Position numbers and translations under genes: made by a program. From JAVHYG01 sp040390025 (lineage in GTDB: Bacteria; Pseudomonadota; Gammaproteobacteria; Diplorickettsiales; Diplorickettsiaceae), in contig JAZJZD010000012.1 in NCBI GenBank assembly GCA_040390025.1, forward strand, positions 1 to 64,000: a stretch of 64,000 nucleotides of DNA, in the 5' to 3' direction. Position 1 is the first letter of the stretch. Every line of letters starts with the position of its first letter. Shown one piece after another: positions 35,740-44,863 of this stretch. A model generated the notes under the pieces. That model had not been told where the DNA came from. It searched no databases and saw only the letters and a program-made list of their open reading frames with translations.

Positions 35740-36549
35740 ATGACAGAAGATACGACATTAGCGACGACACTAGCGCCTGTAGCGACCGTTCGCGGGCAGC
35801 CTTTGGTCCAACTTCCAAGTGATCTTTATATTCCGCCTCAGGCCTTAGAAATTTTGTTAGAGACCTTTAGTGGGCCCTTGGATCTTTTACTCTATCTGAT
35901 AAGAAAGCAAAATTTTGATATTTTGGATATACCTGTTGCCGAAGTGACGCGCCAATATATGCACTATATCGAGCTAATGCAGGTTTTAGAGATTGAATTA
36001 GCGACTGAATATTTAGTGATGGCAGCGGTATTAACTGAAATTAAATCTCGGTTGTTATTACCTAAACCGGTATCACTTCAGTCTGTTGAGGAGGTCGATC
36101 CACGGGCTGAATTGATTCGGCGTTTGCAGGAATATGAACAGATAAAACAAGCTGCGTATGAGTTGGATCAATTGCCAAGGCAGGGTCGTGATGTTTTTTT
36201 AGCGATGGCTAAAACAGAGTTAGTTGCTATGCCGGGGATAAACGCAGTGCAACCTCAACTTGATTTAGATGATCTGGTAGAAGCTTTACAATCGGTTTTG
36301 GCGCGCGCTGCATTGACGACTCACCACGCTATTGCCCAAGAACCATTGTCGATTCGAGAACGGATGTCCCAGATTCTGCATAGACTTTCTTCAGAAACTT
36401 GTGTTGAATTTAGCTGTCTTTTTACAGCTAGTGAAGGGCGAATGGGGGTTGTCGTCACCTTTATAGCGCTTTTAGAGCTATGGCGCCAAACGTTGATTGA
36501 ACTTTTACAAACAACACCTTTTGGAGAGATTGAAGTGAGAGCAAGATGA
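35740..36549 (+). CDS. scpA: Segregation and condensation protein A
   Basis: A 269-residue kleisin that links Smc heads. The N-terminal domain has FSGPLDLLLYLIRKQNFDILDIPVAEVTRQY (split: FSGPLDLLLYLIRKQ at about 40-55, then DILDIP), and EYLVMAAVLTEIKSRLLLP follows. The C-terminal winged helix includes VVVTFIALLELWR-type VVVTFIALLELW. The partner scpB, usually next, is absent; an SDR gene overlaps its end by 4 bp instead (ATGA). Confidence 0.95.
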   Translation: MTEDTTLATTLAPVATVRGQPLVQLPSDLYIPPQALEILLETFSGPLDLLLYLIRKQNFDILDIPVAEVTRQYMHYIELMQVLEIELATEYLVMAAVLTEIKSRLLLPKPVSLQSVEEVDPRAELIRRLQEYEQIKQAAYELDQLPRQGRDVFLAMAKTELVAMPGINAVQPQLDLDDLVEALQSVLARAALTTHHAIAQEPLSIRERMSQILHRLSSETCVEFSCLFTASEGRMGVVVTFIALLELWRQTLIELLQTTPFGEIEVRAR

Positions 36550-37295
36550 GATTTCAAAATAAAACAATAATAATAACAGGCGGATCATCGGGTATTGGCG
36601 CAGCAACGGCACAGTTATTTTCTCAAGAAGGTGCCATAGTGTACGTACTTGATAAGCAACAATTAGCCTACCAAGCTAAAAAAATCATTTATATTCCTTG
36701 CGATGTTTCTGATTTACAACAAGTTAAGAATGCCATTGAAACAATTCAGAAAGAAACTTCCATAATTGATTATCTCTTTTGTAATGCCGGTGTTCACTTA
36801 TTTGCAACGATTGAAGAAAGTAGTCTAGACGCAATGAATCGTGTGATTGGGAGTAACCTATTTGGAACAATTTATTGTTTACAGCAAGTATTACCGCTCA
36901 TGAAAAAACAGAACGTTGGTTCCATTGTTTTGATGGCATCTGATCAAGCTTTGATTGCTAAAGAACAGTGCGCGATTTATGGCGCTAGTAAAGCGGCAAT
37001 TGCACAATTAGCCAAAAGTACGGCTTTAGATTATGCAGCTTACAATATTCGGGTTAATTGCGTTTGTCCAGGAACAATTGATACGCCAATGTATCAAGAT
37101 GTAATCAAGCAATTTCAAGAAAAAACACAATTATCGGAACAGTCGATTAAAGCAAATGTGGCGGAGTGGCTACCGTTAAAACGAGTTGGAACCCCAAAAG
37201 AAGTAGCGGATGTTGTGGCTTTTTTATGTAGCGATGCTGCTTCGTTTATGACAGGTGCTTTAGTAAATATTGATGGTGGTTATACGATTCAGTAA
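36546..37295 (+). CDS. Short-chain dehydrogenase/reductase
   Basis: A 249-residue classical SDR: cofactor loop TGGSSGIGAA (about 9-18), DVSD, NAGVH, catalytic Ser in MASDQ, and YGASK (Tyr and Lys, about 143-147). The C-terminal CSDAASFMTGALVNIDGGYT is the usual FabG-like end. The absence of a basic residue after the glycine loop and D at the end of strand 2 (LDKQQ) favours NAD over NADP. Substrate unknown. The ATGA overlap with scpA implies cotranslation. Confidence 0.9.
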   Translation: MRFQNKTIIITGGSSGIGAATAQLFSQEGAIVYVLDKQQLAYQAKKIIYIPCDVSDLQQVKNAIETIQKETSIIDYLFCNAGVHLFATIEESSLDAMNRVIGSNLFGTIYCLQQVLPLMKKQNVGSIVLMASDQALIAKEQCAIYGASKAAIAQLAKSTALDYAAYNIRVNCVCPGTIDTPMYQDVIKQFQEKTQLSEQSIKANVAEWLPLKRVGTPKEVADVVAFLCSDAASFMTGALVNIDGGYTIQ

Positions 37296-37339
37296 TTTTT
37301 TCATAATTTCATATAATTTTTTCTTGTTTTTAATAATTC

Positions 37340-37373
37340 CTTAATAATTTCTTAAGTGTTAATTATTTATAAT
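37340..37373 (+). promoter_or_regulatory. PmrA-like tandem repeat and -10 element upstream of the kinase gene
   Basis: CTTAATAAT (from 37340) and CTTAAGTGT (from 37351) are direct repeats with an 11-bp period, close to the PmrA operator of Legionella and Coxiella (two copies of cTTAATatT, 11 bp apart), which drives Dot/Icm effector genes. A TATAAT follows at 37368-37373, about 40 bp before the kinase ATG. Pattern match in an AT-rich gap, so chance is possible. Confidence 0.45.
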
Positions 37374-37412
37374 AAATAAGCTTATTAAAATATTTTTGAA
37401 TGGAAATTATTA

Positions 37413-39143
37413 ATGCATCGAATTAATCCGTGTCAAATGACAGAAGATGAGCAATTTGCATTGTCAGAGTTTATTAGCCAGAATCCGGATCTAAACGTAA
37501 TTAAAAAAAACACATTTTATGATGTATATTACAATGGACTTGAAGAGAAATTTACGTTTTTCATTTCAAATGACATTATCCGCAGAGAACGAAAAGTCGG
37601 AAAGAAAGGATTTCGTTTTGAAGTTAAAGACGACAATATAGTAGGTGCCGGAAGTTATGGTACCGTTTATTCTTCACTTGATACTTTATTTTTGGAAAAT
37701 GGCTTTTTACATTCCACCAATAAACAAAAAAAAAGAGTAATAAAAACACAAGATTTTGAAGAAGAGCAAGGAGAAGCAGAAATTTCTTATAAACTTCCTC
37801 ATCTGCATGCTAAACCTAGTACTTTTGATAAAGATAAAGTCTATAACGTTTCTAAACGTATGCCGGGTGAGGATCTAAAAGTCACATTGGCAAAGAGAAA
37901 ATTAACAACAGAACAGAAACTTCAACTTGTGTTAGCTTTGTTTCAGGCATTGAAAAGACAAGTAATTGATAACAATCTAGTACATAGAGATATTAAGCCA
38001 GCGAATATTATGGTGAATTTTAAAAATGGAAGTTCTATTCCAGAAGTAAATATCATCGATTTTGATTTTGCTATAGAAATAGGAAAAAAATGTAATGAAT
38101 TGATAGGTTCACCTGTTTATATGGCTCCAGAAATAATCGAATGTTATAACGGCTTAGAGGACGAAAACTATCTTTGCACTCCAGCGCTTGATGTATATTC
38201 ATTATGTAAACTGATATGTGAGTTATTTTTAGAAAATTATTCATTTTCTAAGCAGGAAGAAATTAAATTACAAAACTTAGTCAATAAGTTTTTAGATATA
38301 GGGTTGTCGGAGCAAGAAATTAAATGGATAGCTGGTTTGGGGTTAAATGATCCAGCTTTGTTTGAGGAAGATGTTAAGTTTAGCGCGAAAAATAAAATAC
38401 GGTTTAAAAATCTTCTTCAAAAAATGGGCCATGTTGATCCTAAAAAGCGGCCTTCGATTGATTATGCGATAAAAATAGTAGATTCAATTTGTAAAGAAGA
38501 AAAACTCTATTCTAAGTTACTTGATTTGCAGAAGCGTTATCCTGTTTATCATATGTTAAGTTGTTATCCGCATTTATTCAAAGTAACTAAAATTTCTATA
38601 GAACAGGATGAAAAAATTATTAGGCATAGTTTAGATAGATTTGATAAAGGAAAATTAGATTTAGATTCGGCAGAAAACAAAATTAATCAGATAGTAAAAG
38701 CTTGGAATAAAATAGAAAAATCCAATACTTCTCCAGTTTTTTCTGATGTTATGAAAATTTTAACGAAGTGTTTACTACCTCAATCAGAAACAACACTTAA
38801 TCCACAACAAAGGCAATTTAAAGAAAAGGTAAAAAGAGATTTCGTAATTTATATTAAAAAACACATGTCAGAGATGATTAACAATCAAGATACTGTTGCT
38901 TCAAAAAGACTAAAAGCAATGAGCGATGTATTAGAAATTCTAGAAAAGAATGCGAGTTTGCAGCAAAATATTAAGGATGAATTACAAATAAGTGTAATTA
39001 AAATTTTATCGCCTAAATTTGAAACGAGTTCTTTACATAGAAATGTATTTCATATGCCCCGAGTACCATTTTTTAGTAAACCTTCCCGCTTAATAAGAGA
39101 TACAATGGTTATTACTCGATCTCCGGTTATGAGGTGCTATTAA
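37413..39143 (+). CDS. Eukaryotic-like Ser/Thr protein kinase (putative effector)
   Basis: A 576-residue protein. The kinase domain (about 70-390) has the glycine loop GAGSYGTVY (78-86), strand-3 Lys K111 (RVIKTQ), catalytic loop HRDIKPAN (191-198), metal motif D216-F-D218 in place of DFG, and GSPVYMAPE (232-240). All catalytic residues are present, so it is likely active. The C-terminal 190 residues are helical with no known domain. No signal peptide or membrane span, unlike PknB-type receptors. Strong AT bias and the PmrA-like box upstream support a secreted host-targeted kinase. The unknown gene at 39192 follows 48 bp later. Confidence 0.85.
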   Translation: MHRINPCQMTEDEQFALSEFISQNPDLNVIKKNTFYDVYYNGLEEKFTFFISNDIIRRERKVGKKGFRFEVKDDNIVGAGSYGTVYSSLDTLFLENGFLHSTNKQKKRVIKTQDFEEEQGEAEISYKLPHLHAKPSTFDKDKVYNVSKRMPGEDLKVTLAKRKLTTEQKLQLVLALFQALKRQVIDNNLVHRDIKPANIMVNFKNGSSIPEVNIIDFDFAIEIGKKCNELIGSPVYMAPEIIECYNGLEDENYLCTPALDVYSLCKLICELFLENYSFSKQEEIKLQNLVNKFLDIGLSEQEIKWIAGLGLNDPALFEEDVKFSAKNKIRFKNLLQKMGHVDPKKRPSIDYAIKIVDSICKEEKLYSKLLDLQKRYPVYHMLSCYPHLFKVTKISIEQDEKIIRHSLDRFDKGKLDLDSAENKINQIVKAWNKIEKSNTSPVFSDVMKILTKCLLPQSETTLNPQQRQFKEKVKRDFVIYIKKHMSEMINNQDTVASKRLKAMSDVLEILEKNASLQQNIKDELQISVIKILSPKFETSSLHRNVFHMPRVPFFSKPSRLIRDTMVITRSPVMRCY

Positions 39144-39191
39144 TTGTGCATTTTTTAAGGAATTAGTGGTTCTAATAAGGAGTTTCGTGTT

Positions 39192-40589
39192 TTGCCACTT
39201 TCAGATACTGTAATTTGGAATAAAAAAAGCGAAGAAGTGTCTATAACTTTTTCTCGTTTACCTAAAGTAGATAGCGAGGATAGGCTTTGCGCTTCGTTAA
39301 ATCAAATAGCCAATCTCGCTATTTGGAAACTCCATGCAAATAAACTTATTAAGCAAATACAAATTTTGCTAAAAGATTCAAGGAAAGACGATTGTAAAAA
39401 ATTTGTAGAGATTTGTCAGGTAATTGACGAAGTACTAAACACTAATCGTTTAAACGATCCATTAGCTACCGATTTTTGTGTGTTATTTAAAAAGGAGATT
39501 TTAGATTTTATTTGGCAAGAAATAGAAAGTACTATTAAAAAAAGCTCAACTGAATTGCAGGCCCGTCTGGAGGAACTTGCTAAAAAATTTAGTGGTGAAA
39601 ATCTAAAACCATCGCCTTTAAGGGATTTATTAAATGAATTAAAAGAAGTTACCGAACGTTGTGCTAGAAAAAATCGTTGGCCGGTCCCAACAGGGGTTAG
39701 GAAACTACTTAATTTATTAGGCAGCTTAGATTGGAAAAAAGATGAGGAATTACCTCAATTATTAAGCAGTTGTAGCCAGGTTATTGCAGAAAGGCTTAAA
39801 TACTCGTATCTCATGAGAGACGAGCTTACCTATTTTTTATACAGAAATTTTTATTTTATTTTGACGAAAGTTTCTGGAGAATCTTTTGAGATTATATGTG
39901 AAAAAATTAATTTTTTTAATGAACTGTCATTACAAAAATGTACAGAAACAAACAATGTATTTACTAGTTTGTATCTGTATTTATTAGAAATAAAGGGAAA
40001 GCTTAACTCGGAACAATGGAATAATAAAGGTAAAACTTTAGGGATTTTTGCTAATAAACTACCTGATGGAATTTATCGCTTAAGAATGAGTTTTAATAAA
40101 CTTCCAGAAAATTTATCTATGAAAGATGAGGATCAAATCCAACTCATTAAAATTTTTATGCAAATAAATGAGATTTTATTTGAAAAGGTGGCTTCTTCCG
40201 CAACAAGGGATTTTAGGGCGGTGGAAGTGGGCGAATTTTATAAGGACCTATATAAACAAATACAAGCTATTTATAACGCATTGTCTCAGCAGGATCGGGA
40301 AGTGTTTTGTGTTGTTTATGGCGAAGCAAATGATAAAAAAGCGAGAGATATACTGGCTATTCCAAAAGGGTATGCGCTGTTATCGAATCCAGAAAATTTG
40401 CTGAAACTATACTCACAGCAATGGAGTTTTTGGCAAGGCGCCGCGAGGATGAGCAACCGGAATGTATGTGGAATACCTGAGGATTGCGAACCGAGCGGCA
40501 ACACAGCCGAAAACTCAAGTGCGAAGAGTATATTTGAGTTGACCTCTGAGCGGGGCACTCCTAGGCCGGGTTGTTCTCGTTGGAGTTAG
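39192..40589 (+). CDS. Unknown protein (465 residues) with an in-frame repeat element at its C-terminus
   Basis: No family recognised. The protein is mostly helical, rich in Lys, Glu and Leu, without signal peptide or membrane span. A TTG start at 39192 follows AGGAG by about 9 bases; no ATG near the start fits. It lies 48 bp after the kinase gene, same strand, so the two may be one unit. Residues about 406-447 are encoded by repeat family A copy 2 (126 bp, 42 codons), giving an unrelated sequence with Cys, Gly and Ser (QGAARMSNRNVCG). The true C-terminus before the insertion may therefore have been different. The 3' end overlaps convergent punA by 29 bp. Confidence 0.6.
   Translation: MPLSDTVIWNKKSEEVSITFSRLPKVDSEDRLCASLNQIANLAIWKLHANKLIKQIQILLKDSRKDDCKKFVEICQVIDEVLNTNRLNDPLATDFCVLFKKEILDFIWQEIESTIKKSSTELQARLEELAKKFSGENLKPSPLRDLLNELKEVTERCARKNRWPVPTGVRKLLNLLGSLDWKKDEELPQLLSSCSQVIAERLKYSYLMRDELTYFLYRNFYFILTKVSGESFEIICEKINFFNELSLQKCTETNNVFTSLYLYLLEIKGKLNSEQWNNKGKTLGIFANKLPDGIYRLRMSFNKLPENLSMKDEDQIQLIKIFMQINEILFEKVASSATRDFRAVEVGEFYKDLYKQIQAIYNALSQQDREVFCVVYGEANDKKARDILAIPKGYALLSNPENLLKLYSQQWSFWQGAARMSNRNVCGIPEDCEPSGNTAENSSAKSIFELTSERGTPRPGCSRWS
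40408..40533. repeat. Dispersed repeat family A, copy 2 (126 bp, inside a coding region)
   Basis: Same inverted ends (TATACTC / GAGTATA), same length and the same core (CAAGGCGCCGCG, GCAACCGGAATGTAT, GAGGATTGCGA, CAAGTGCGAAGAGTATA) as the copy at 4640-4765. It is in frame with the 39192 gene and opens no stop codon in it. Confidence 0.85.
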
Positions 40590-41403
40590 CTATTTCTTTT
40601 ATTGCTGATTCAAGTAAATGACCCAAATTTTTACTCGCTTTTGCAGCAAAATGTAGCGTTCCTGCATGCGTTATATGTTCGTCACTAAGCCCTGCAGCAA
40701 GATTGGTAACTACAGAAATCACAGCGACTTTTAAACCGCAATGTCGTGCAACAATGACTTCAGGGACAGTCGACATCCCGATGACGTCGGCACCTAAAAT
40801 GCGAAAAGCACGGATTTCAGCGGGGGTTTCAAAACTAGGGCCTAGGACACTGAAATAAATACCTTCAGGTAGCGGAAGATCAAGTTGCTTTGCAGTTTTT
40901 TGTAAAATGCGACGAAGATTTTTATCATAGGTTTCATCCATAGAAAAAAAACGAGGACCGAATTCGTCTTCGTTGGGTCCAACTAATGGATTCATCGGAT
41001 GAAAGTTAATATGGTCACTAATTAATACTAGCTGACCAGGTTGAAAATCCTTTCGCAGTGATCCCGTTGCGTTAGTCATCAATATACTATTACAACCTAA
41101 GGTTTTTAAAGTTCTGATAAAAAGTTTAAAATCTTTCCCTTGCATGCCTTCATAAGCATGGACGCGACCTTGGCAACAGATAACAGGAATTTCATTAAGA
41201 TATCCAAGTATGAGTTGTCCCGGATGACCTTCAACTTGGCTCACTGGAAAACCAGGCAGTTCATGATAGGGAATGCTAAACTGATCTTGGATTTTTTCAG
41301 CAAAATCGGCTAAGCCAGATCCTAAAACGATACCTATTTTAGGGTTAAAATCAGGACGCTTGGCTAAAATAAGTTGGCTAAGTTCATTAGGGCGCATAAG
41401 CAT
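40561..41403 (-). CDS. punA: Purine nucleoside phosphorylase (trimeric PNP type)
   Basis: A 280-residue enzyme that splits purine nucleosides with phosphate for salvage. Signatures: IGIVLGSGLADFA (phosphate loop), CQGRVHAYEG (His), NATGSLR, GPSFETPAEIRAF (about 185) and GADVIGMSTVPE (about 205-216; Met in nucleoside binding), then the base-binding VVTNLAAG (Asn). Start ATG at 41401-41403 touches the yggX stop; a second ATG two codons later is possible. Last gene of mutY-yggX-punA. Confidence 0.93.
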   Translation of the reverse strand: MLMRPNELSQLILAKRPDFNPKIGIVLGSGLADFAEKIQDQFSIPYHELPGFPVSQVEGHPGQLILGYLNEIPVICCQGRVHAYEGMQGKDFKLFIRTLKTLGCNSILMTNATGSLRKDFQPGQLVLISDHINFHPMNPLVGPNEDEFGPRFFSMDETYDKNLRRILQKTAKQLDLPLPEGIYFSVLGPSFETPAEIRAFRILGADVIGMSTVPEVIVARHCGLKVAVISVVTNLAAGLSDEHITHAGTLHFAAKASKNLGHLLESAIKEIANSNENNPA

Positions 41404-41687
41404 TAACTGTTGGTTTCAGAAGGTGGTACGAAACCGGCGGGTATTTCAGCTTCACCTTCACCAAATAAAAATTTCTCCATTTCTTTTTTTAAGAATTCTC
41501 GTGCTTGTGGTTCTAGGCTGCTGAGGCGGTATTCATTGATTAACATGGTTTGATGGTTGACCCATTGCTGCCAAGCAGGTTTGCTAATCGATTGATAGAT
41601 CCGTTGGCCTAATTCACCGGGGTAAGGGGCGTAGTCAAGCCCTTCTGCTTGAGTATGTAATTTAATGCAGTAAATACTTCGGCTCAT
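41403..41687 (-). CDS. yggX: Fe(2+)-trafficking protein YggX
   Basis: A 94-residue oxidative-stress protein linked to iron and Fe-S cluster handling. It keeps YPGELGQRIYQSISKPAWQQW and QTMLINEYRL, the family hallmarks, and the Cys near the start (SIYCIKL). The ATG overlaps the mutY stop by 4 bp, the same mutY-yggX order as in E. coli; MutY carries an Fe-S cluster, which fits the pairing. Confidence 0.95.
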   Translation of the reverse strand: MSRSIYCIKLHTQAEGLDYAPYPGELGQRIYQSISKPAWQQWVNHQTMLINEYRLSSLEPQAREFLKKEMEKFLFGEGEAEIPAGFVPPSETNS

Positions 41688-42757
41688 AGGGTTAAGTTTT
41701 TATTTAATTGTTGAATAAGTTTTTTAACAGGGGCGGCTAAGCCTTTTTCACCTGACTGTTCGACGTTATACCAGACTATGCGATCAGATTCCATTAAGGG
41801 AGGATGCCATTTTTTGACATTTAGTAGCACTGGCTCTATCTCAAGATGAAAATGACTAAATGTGTGTTTTATTCGATTCCTTTTCTTAGGTTTTTCAGTT
41901 TCGCAAAAATAGTATTTTTTTGAAAAGTTTTTAGCATTCTCACTCGTGGGGCATTCTGGTAAGCTCCATAATCCTCCCCAAATACCGACAGGAGGGCGTT
42001 TTTCCAAAAGAATTTGATTTTGCTGGTTGACTAAAATCAGCATTTGTATCGAGCGGGTAGGTATTTTTTTAGGTGGCTTAGGAGATGGAAAGTTTGTTGG
42101 ATTTGCTGTGTTATGAGCTAAACAATCGGTTTGTAGAGGACACTTTTTGCATTTAGGTTGGGTACGTGTACAGATTAAGGCGCCAAGGTCCATCATGGCT
42201 TGGGTATAGTCTGCTATTTGCTTAACGGGTGTGTAATATTCCGCTAAATCCCATAATTTTTTATTGACGCGGGTTAACCCTGGCCAACCATCAAGTGCGT
42301 GAAAGCGACTTAATACACGCTTCACGTTACCATCTAAGATAGGAGCAGCTTGTTCAAATCCTAGTGCTAGAATTGCCCCGGCGGTTGAACGGCCAATCCC
42401 GGGTAAACTTTGCAGTTGTGTTAAGTCTTGAGGAAATTTTCCGGCGCATTCTTTCTCGATAGTTTGAGCGCAACGATGTAAATTTCGTCCGCGCGCGTAA
42501 TAACCTAACCCTGCCCAAAGACTAAGCACTTCATCAAGATTAGCGCTTGCCAGTGCAGAGAGCGTGGGAAATCGTGTAATAAAGCGATTAAAATAAGGAA
42601 TAACCGTGGCAACTTGTGTTTGTTGTAACATAATTTCTGATAACCAGATTTGGTACGGAAATTTGTTTTGTTGCCAGGGCAAATTTTTGCGACCATAGCG
42701 TTTAAACCAATCAAGAACGCATTGTTGAAATTGCTTAGCAGAAATATGCTTAGCCAC
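41684..42757 (-). CDS. mutY: A/G-specific adenine DNA glycosylase MutY
   Basis: A 357-residue base-excision enzyme that removes A opposite 8-oxoG. Catalytic Glu is in LSEIMLQQTQV (about 41), the helix-hairpin-helix is LPGIGRSTAGAIL followed by ILDGNVKRVLSR (catalytic Asp), and the [4Fe-4S] cysteines are C-X6-C-X2-C-X5-C (CTRTQPKCKKCPLQTDC, about 196-212). The C-terminal NUDIX-like 8-oxoG domain starts near 235. Full length. Confidence 0.96.
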   Translation of the reverse strand: MAKHISAKQFQQCVLDWFKRYGRKNLPWQQNKFPYQIWLSEIMLQQTQVATVIPYFNRFITRFPTLSALASANLDEVLSLWAGLGYYARGRNLHRCAQTIEKECAGKFPQDLTQLQSLPGIGRSTAGAILALGFEQAAPILDGNVKRVLSRFHALDGWPGLTRVNKKLWDLAEYYTPVKQIADYTQAMMDLGALICTRTQPKCKKCPLQTDCLAHNTANPTNFPSPKPPKKIPTRSIQMLILVNQQNQILLEKRPPVGIWGGLWSLPECPTSENAKNFSKKYYFCETEKPKKRNRIKHTFSHFHLEIEPVLLNVKKWHPPLMESDRIVWYNVEQSGEKGLAAPVKKLIQQLNKNLTL

Positions 42758-42776
42758 AGCTAATTTTTTTTACCAC

Positions 42777-44465
42777 TTATTGAAATATCTTTTTTAAATC
42801 GAGCTTTTTTAATTGCTCTTGTAATTTACCTCTCAATTTTTCTTTGACAATATCAATGCTTAATTTATCAAGAATAGGAGTAATGTGAATATTATTGAAT
42901 TGCCCCGCAATTTTAATAGGGATAGCAATACCATCGGGACTGCCATCGCTAAGTACTGGTTGCGCGTTCAATTCATAATTGATTTGCTGTAGCGGTAAAT
43001 CGACAGAGCCTTTACCATTAATGCGTAAACGACCACTTATTACGTTAAGATCATTATTAGTCAGTATGCCTTTGTCAATTATAAAGCTACCCATAAATTT
43101 ATTAAAAGGTGTATCCGGTGTATTGGAAGTTGGGCTTGGTTCGTGCCTCAGTAAGGCTTTGCCCATGGCTACCCAATAAGAAAGATTAATTCCCTTGATA
43201 GCACCATTATCTAAGTTAAATTGTCCTTGCCCACGTAGGTTTTTTAGTAATGTGTTTGTATCACTACCCTGTGTAGTAAGATTGAAATTGACATTGGCTA
43301 AACCAGCTAATTGTATCTGGCTTTTGCTATTGAACTCCTGAAATAGCGACTGTGTATTGAGTTGAGTTAATTGGCCTTGTGTAATGAGTCGTGGTGTTGA
43401 GGTTGTAAGGTCAATGGTGGCATTCCCTTGATAATTTCCTTGATAAAGTTTTCCTGTGATGGGATTCAGTGAAAGGGCATTATTTTTGAATTGGAACGGA
43501 AGTCGGACTTGTTGAATAGTAAATTTGTCAAATTTGTATTGGTCAGTTGCTAGTACACCAGAAATGGCTGGACTATTAAATAAGTTCAATCCTTTAATAT
43601 GCCCAGTAAATAGATTTTGGGCAATAGTTACTGTGAATTTATCGGATGCCAAAGCTTGATCGTTTAAATTAAATATAGCATTTCCGCGTAGTGAAATAGG
43701 TAATTCGCCTTTGGGATAAGTAGGGTCTTTTAAAACGGTATCGAAATTTAATTTATTAAGTGTGACTGTTTTGCCATTGATATTTAAAGTGATATCGGAA
43801 GATAGCTTGACGAGGGCATTGAGTTTCGGTGAGTTAGACTTAATATTAAATTTCGCAGAAAAGGGGGAACTTTTGTTAAGCGTTAAATTAGCGCTTTTAA
43901 GTTGCAATTGGGATATTTCATAATGTTTATTTTTTTGTAGATCATCAAAAAAAAGCTGGCCATTTTGTATGTCAAGACCTGCTACACCGAAACTTAAAGG
44001 CTTTAAATAATTCGGTATATTGCTTGCGGAAGTTGCAGGGACTGTGGTTGGTGTTTGAGCAATAGTGCGAGTTCCTTCCCAGTTAGCTCGGCCTTGTGCA
44101 TCCTTAACAAGATAAAGGGTAAGACCATTAGCAAAAAGTTTACCAACTTCTAATTGTTTATGTAATAAAGGTAGTAAACGAACTTGGATATCTAGTTTTT
44201 GTATTTGCGCAAAGGGCTTATCACCAAAACCCGGTGTATTACTGAGTTTAGCACCATTTAATTGCAATCCTAGCCAAGGAAAAAGTGACCATTCAATATT
44301 GCCACCTAATTGCAGCTGACGGCCGGTGTAATTACTGACCGCCTGACTAATTTGTGGCTTAAGGTCATTGGGGTTAACAAAAACAACTAAGCCGATAATG
44401 GCAACAAGCGCTAATAAAATGCATGTGCCAATAAGCATTACTAAAACACGAAGTATTTTAGACAT
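42777..44465 (-). CDS. AsmA-family protein
   Basis: A 562-residue AsmA-like protein. One N-terminal membrane segment (VLVMLIGTCILLALVAII, about 7-27) anchors a large periplasmic beta-rich part (taurine/bridge-like lipid transfer fold in this family). Typical sequences: PQISQAVSNYTGRQLQLGG near the start and GQFNLDNGAIKGINL (about 415) near the AsmA C-terminal domain. The family is linked to outer membrane lipid and protein homeostasis. About 20 bp precede mutY, so the genes may be one operon. Confidence 0.88.
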   Translation of the reverse strand: MSKILRVLVMLIGTCILLALVAIIGLVVFVNPNDLKPQISQAVSNYTGRQLQLGGNIEWSLFPWLGLQLNGAKLSNTPGFGDKPFAQIQKLDIQVRLLPLLHKQLEVGKLFANGLTLYLVKDAQGRANWEGTRTIAQTPTTVPATSASNIPNYLKPLSFGVAGLDIQNGQLFFDDLQKNKHYEISQLQLKSANLTLNKSSPFSAKFNIKSNSPKLNALVKLSSDITLNINGKTVTLNKLNFDTVLKDPTYPKGELPISLRGNAIFNLNDQALASDKFTVTIAQNLFTGHIKGLNLFNSPAISGVLATDQYKFDKFTIQQVRLPFQFKNNALSLNPITGKLYQGNYQGNATIDLTTSTPRLITQGQLTQLNTQSLFQEFNSKSQIQLAGLANVNFNLTTQGSDTNTLLKNLRGQGQFNLDNGAIKGINLSYWVAMGKALLRHEPSPTSNTPDTPFNKFMGSFIIDKGILTNNDLNVISGRLRINGKGSVDLPLQQINYELNAQPVLSDGSPDGIAIPIKIAGQFNNIHITPILDKLSIDIVKEKLRGKLQEQLKKLDLKKIFQ

Positions 44466-44514
44466 AAGGTTAATTTCCTCGCAAAACTAGAAAGCAGTGG
44501 GTTGTTCAATAATT

Positions 44515-44835
44515 TTAGTTAATATTAATATCTTCTAATCGATACACACTATATGCCGGCTCTTCATAAGGATGCGCTTGCTTTAAAGCCTTAATGACAG
44601 ATTTGATTACCTTATCATTACATACCATTTCTACCAAGTACTCATCAACGGTTTCAAGTCTTCCTTTTTGTCCTATTGAAGGGTTACTATTTGGTAAGGA
44701 ATAGAATTGACCTTGTCCAAGTACTTGCCAGCAGCAGTGCTTATAATTCCCTAATTGGCCGGCGCCTCGATCAAACATCGCTTGTTTAACTTTTTCCAGG
44801 TTGTGATGGGGGATATAAACAGTAATTTTGTACAT
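44515..44835 (-). CDS. NIF3/YqfO middle-domain-like protein (COG3323 type)
   Basis: A 106-residue stand-alone form of the CutA-like domain inserted in YqfO/NIF3 proteins. Signatures: YKITVYIPHHNLEKVKQAM start, GAGQLGNYKHCCW, and the C-terminal AHPYEEPAYSVY. Likely forms trimers; function unknown, possibly metal or nucleotide related. It faces away from the DUF1338 gene across a 28-bp gap. Confidence 0.82.
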   Translation of the reverse strand: MYKITVYIPHHNLEKVKQAMFDRGAGQLGNYKHCCWQVLGQGQFYSLPNSNPSIGQKGRLETVDEYLVEMVCNDKVIKSVIKALKQAHPYEEPAYSVYRLEDININ

Positions 44836-44863
44836 GGGTGTTAGTATAACAATTATTTTTTAA

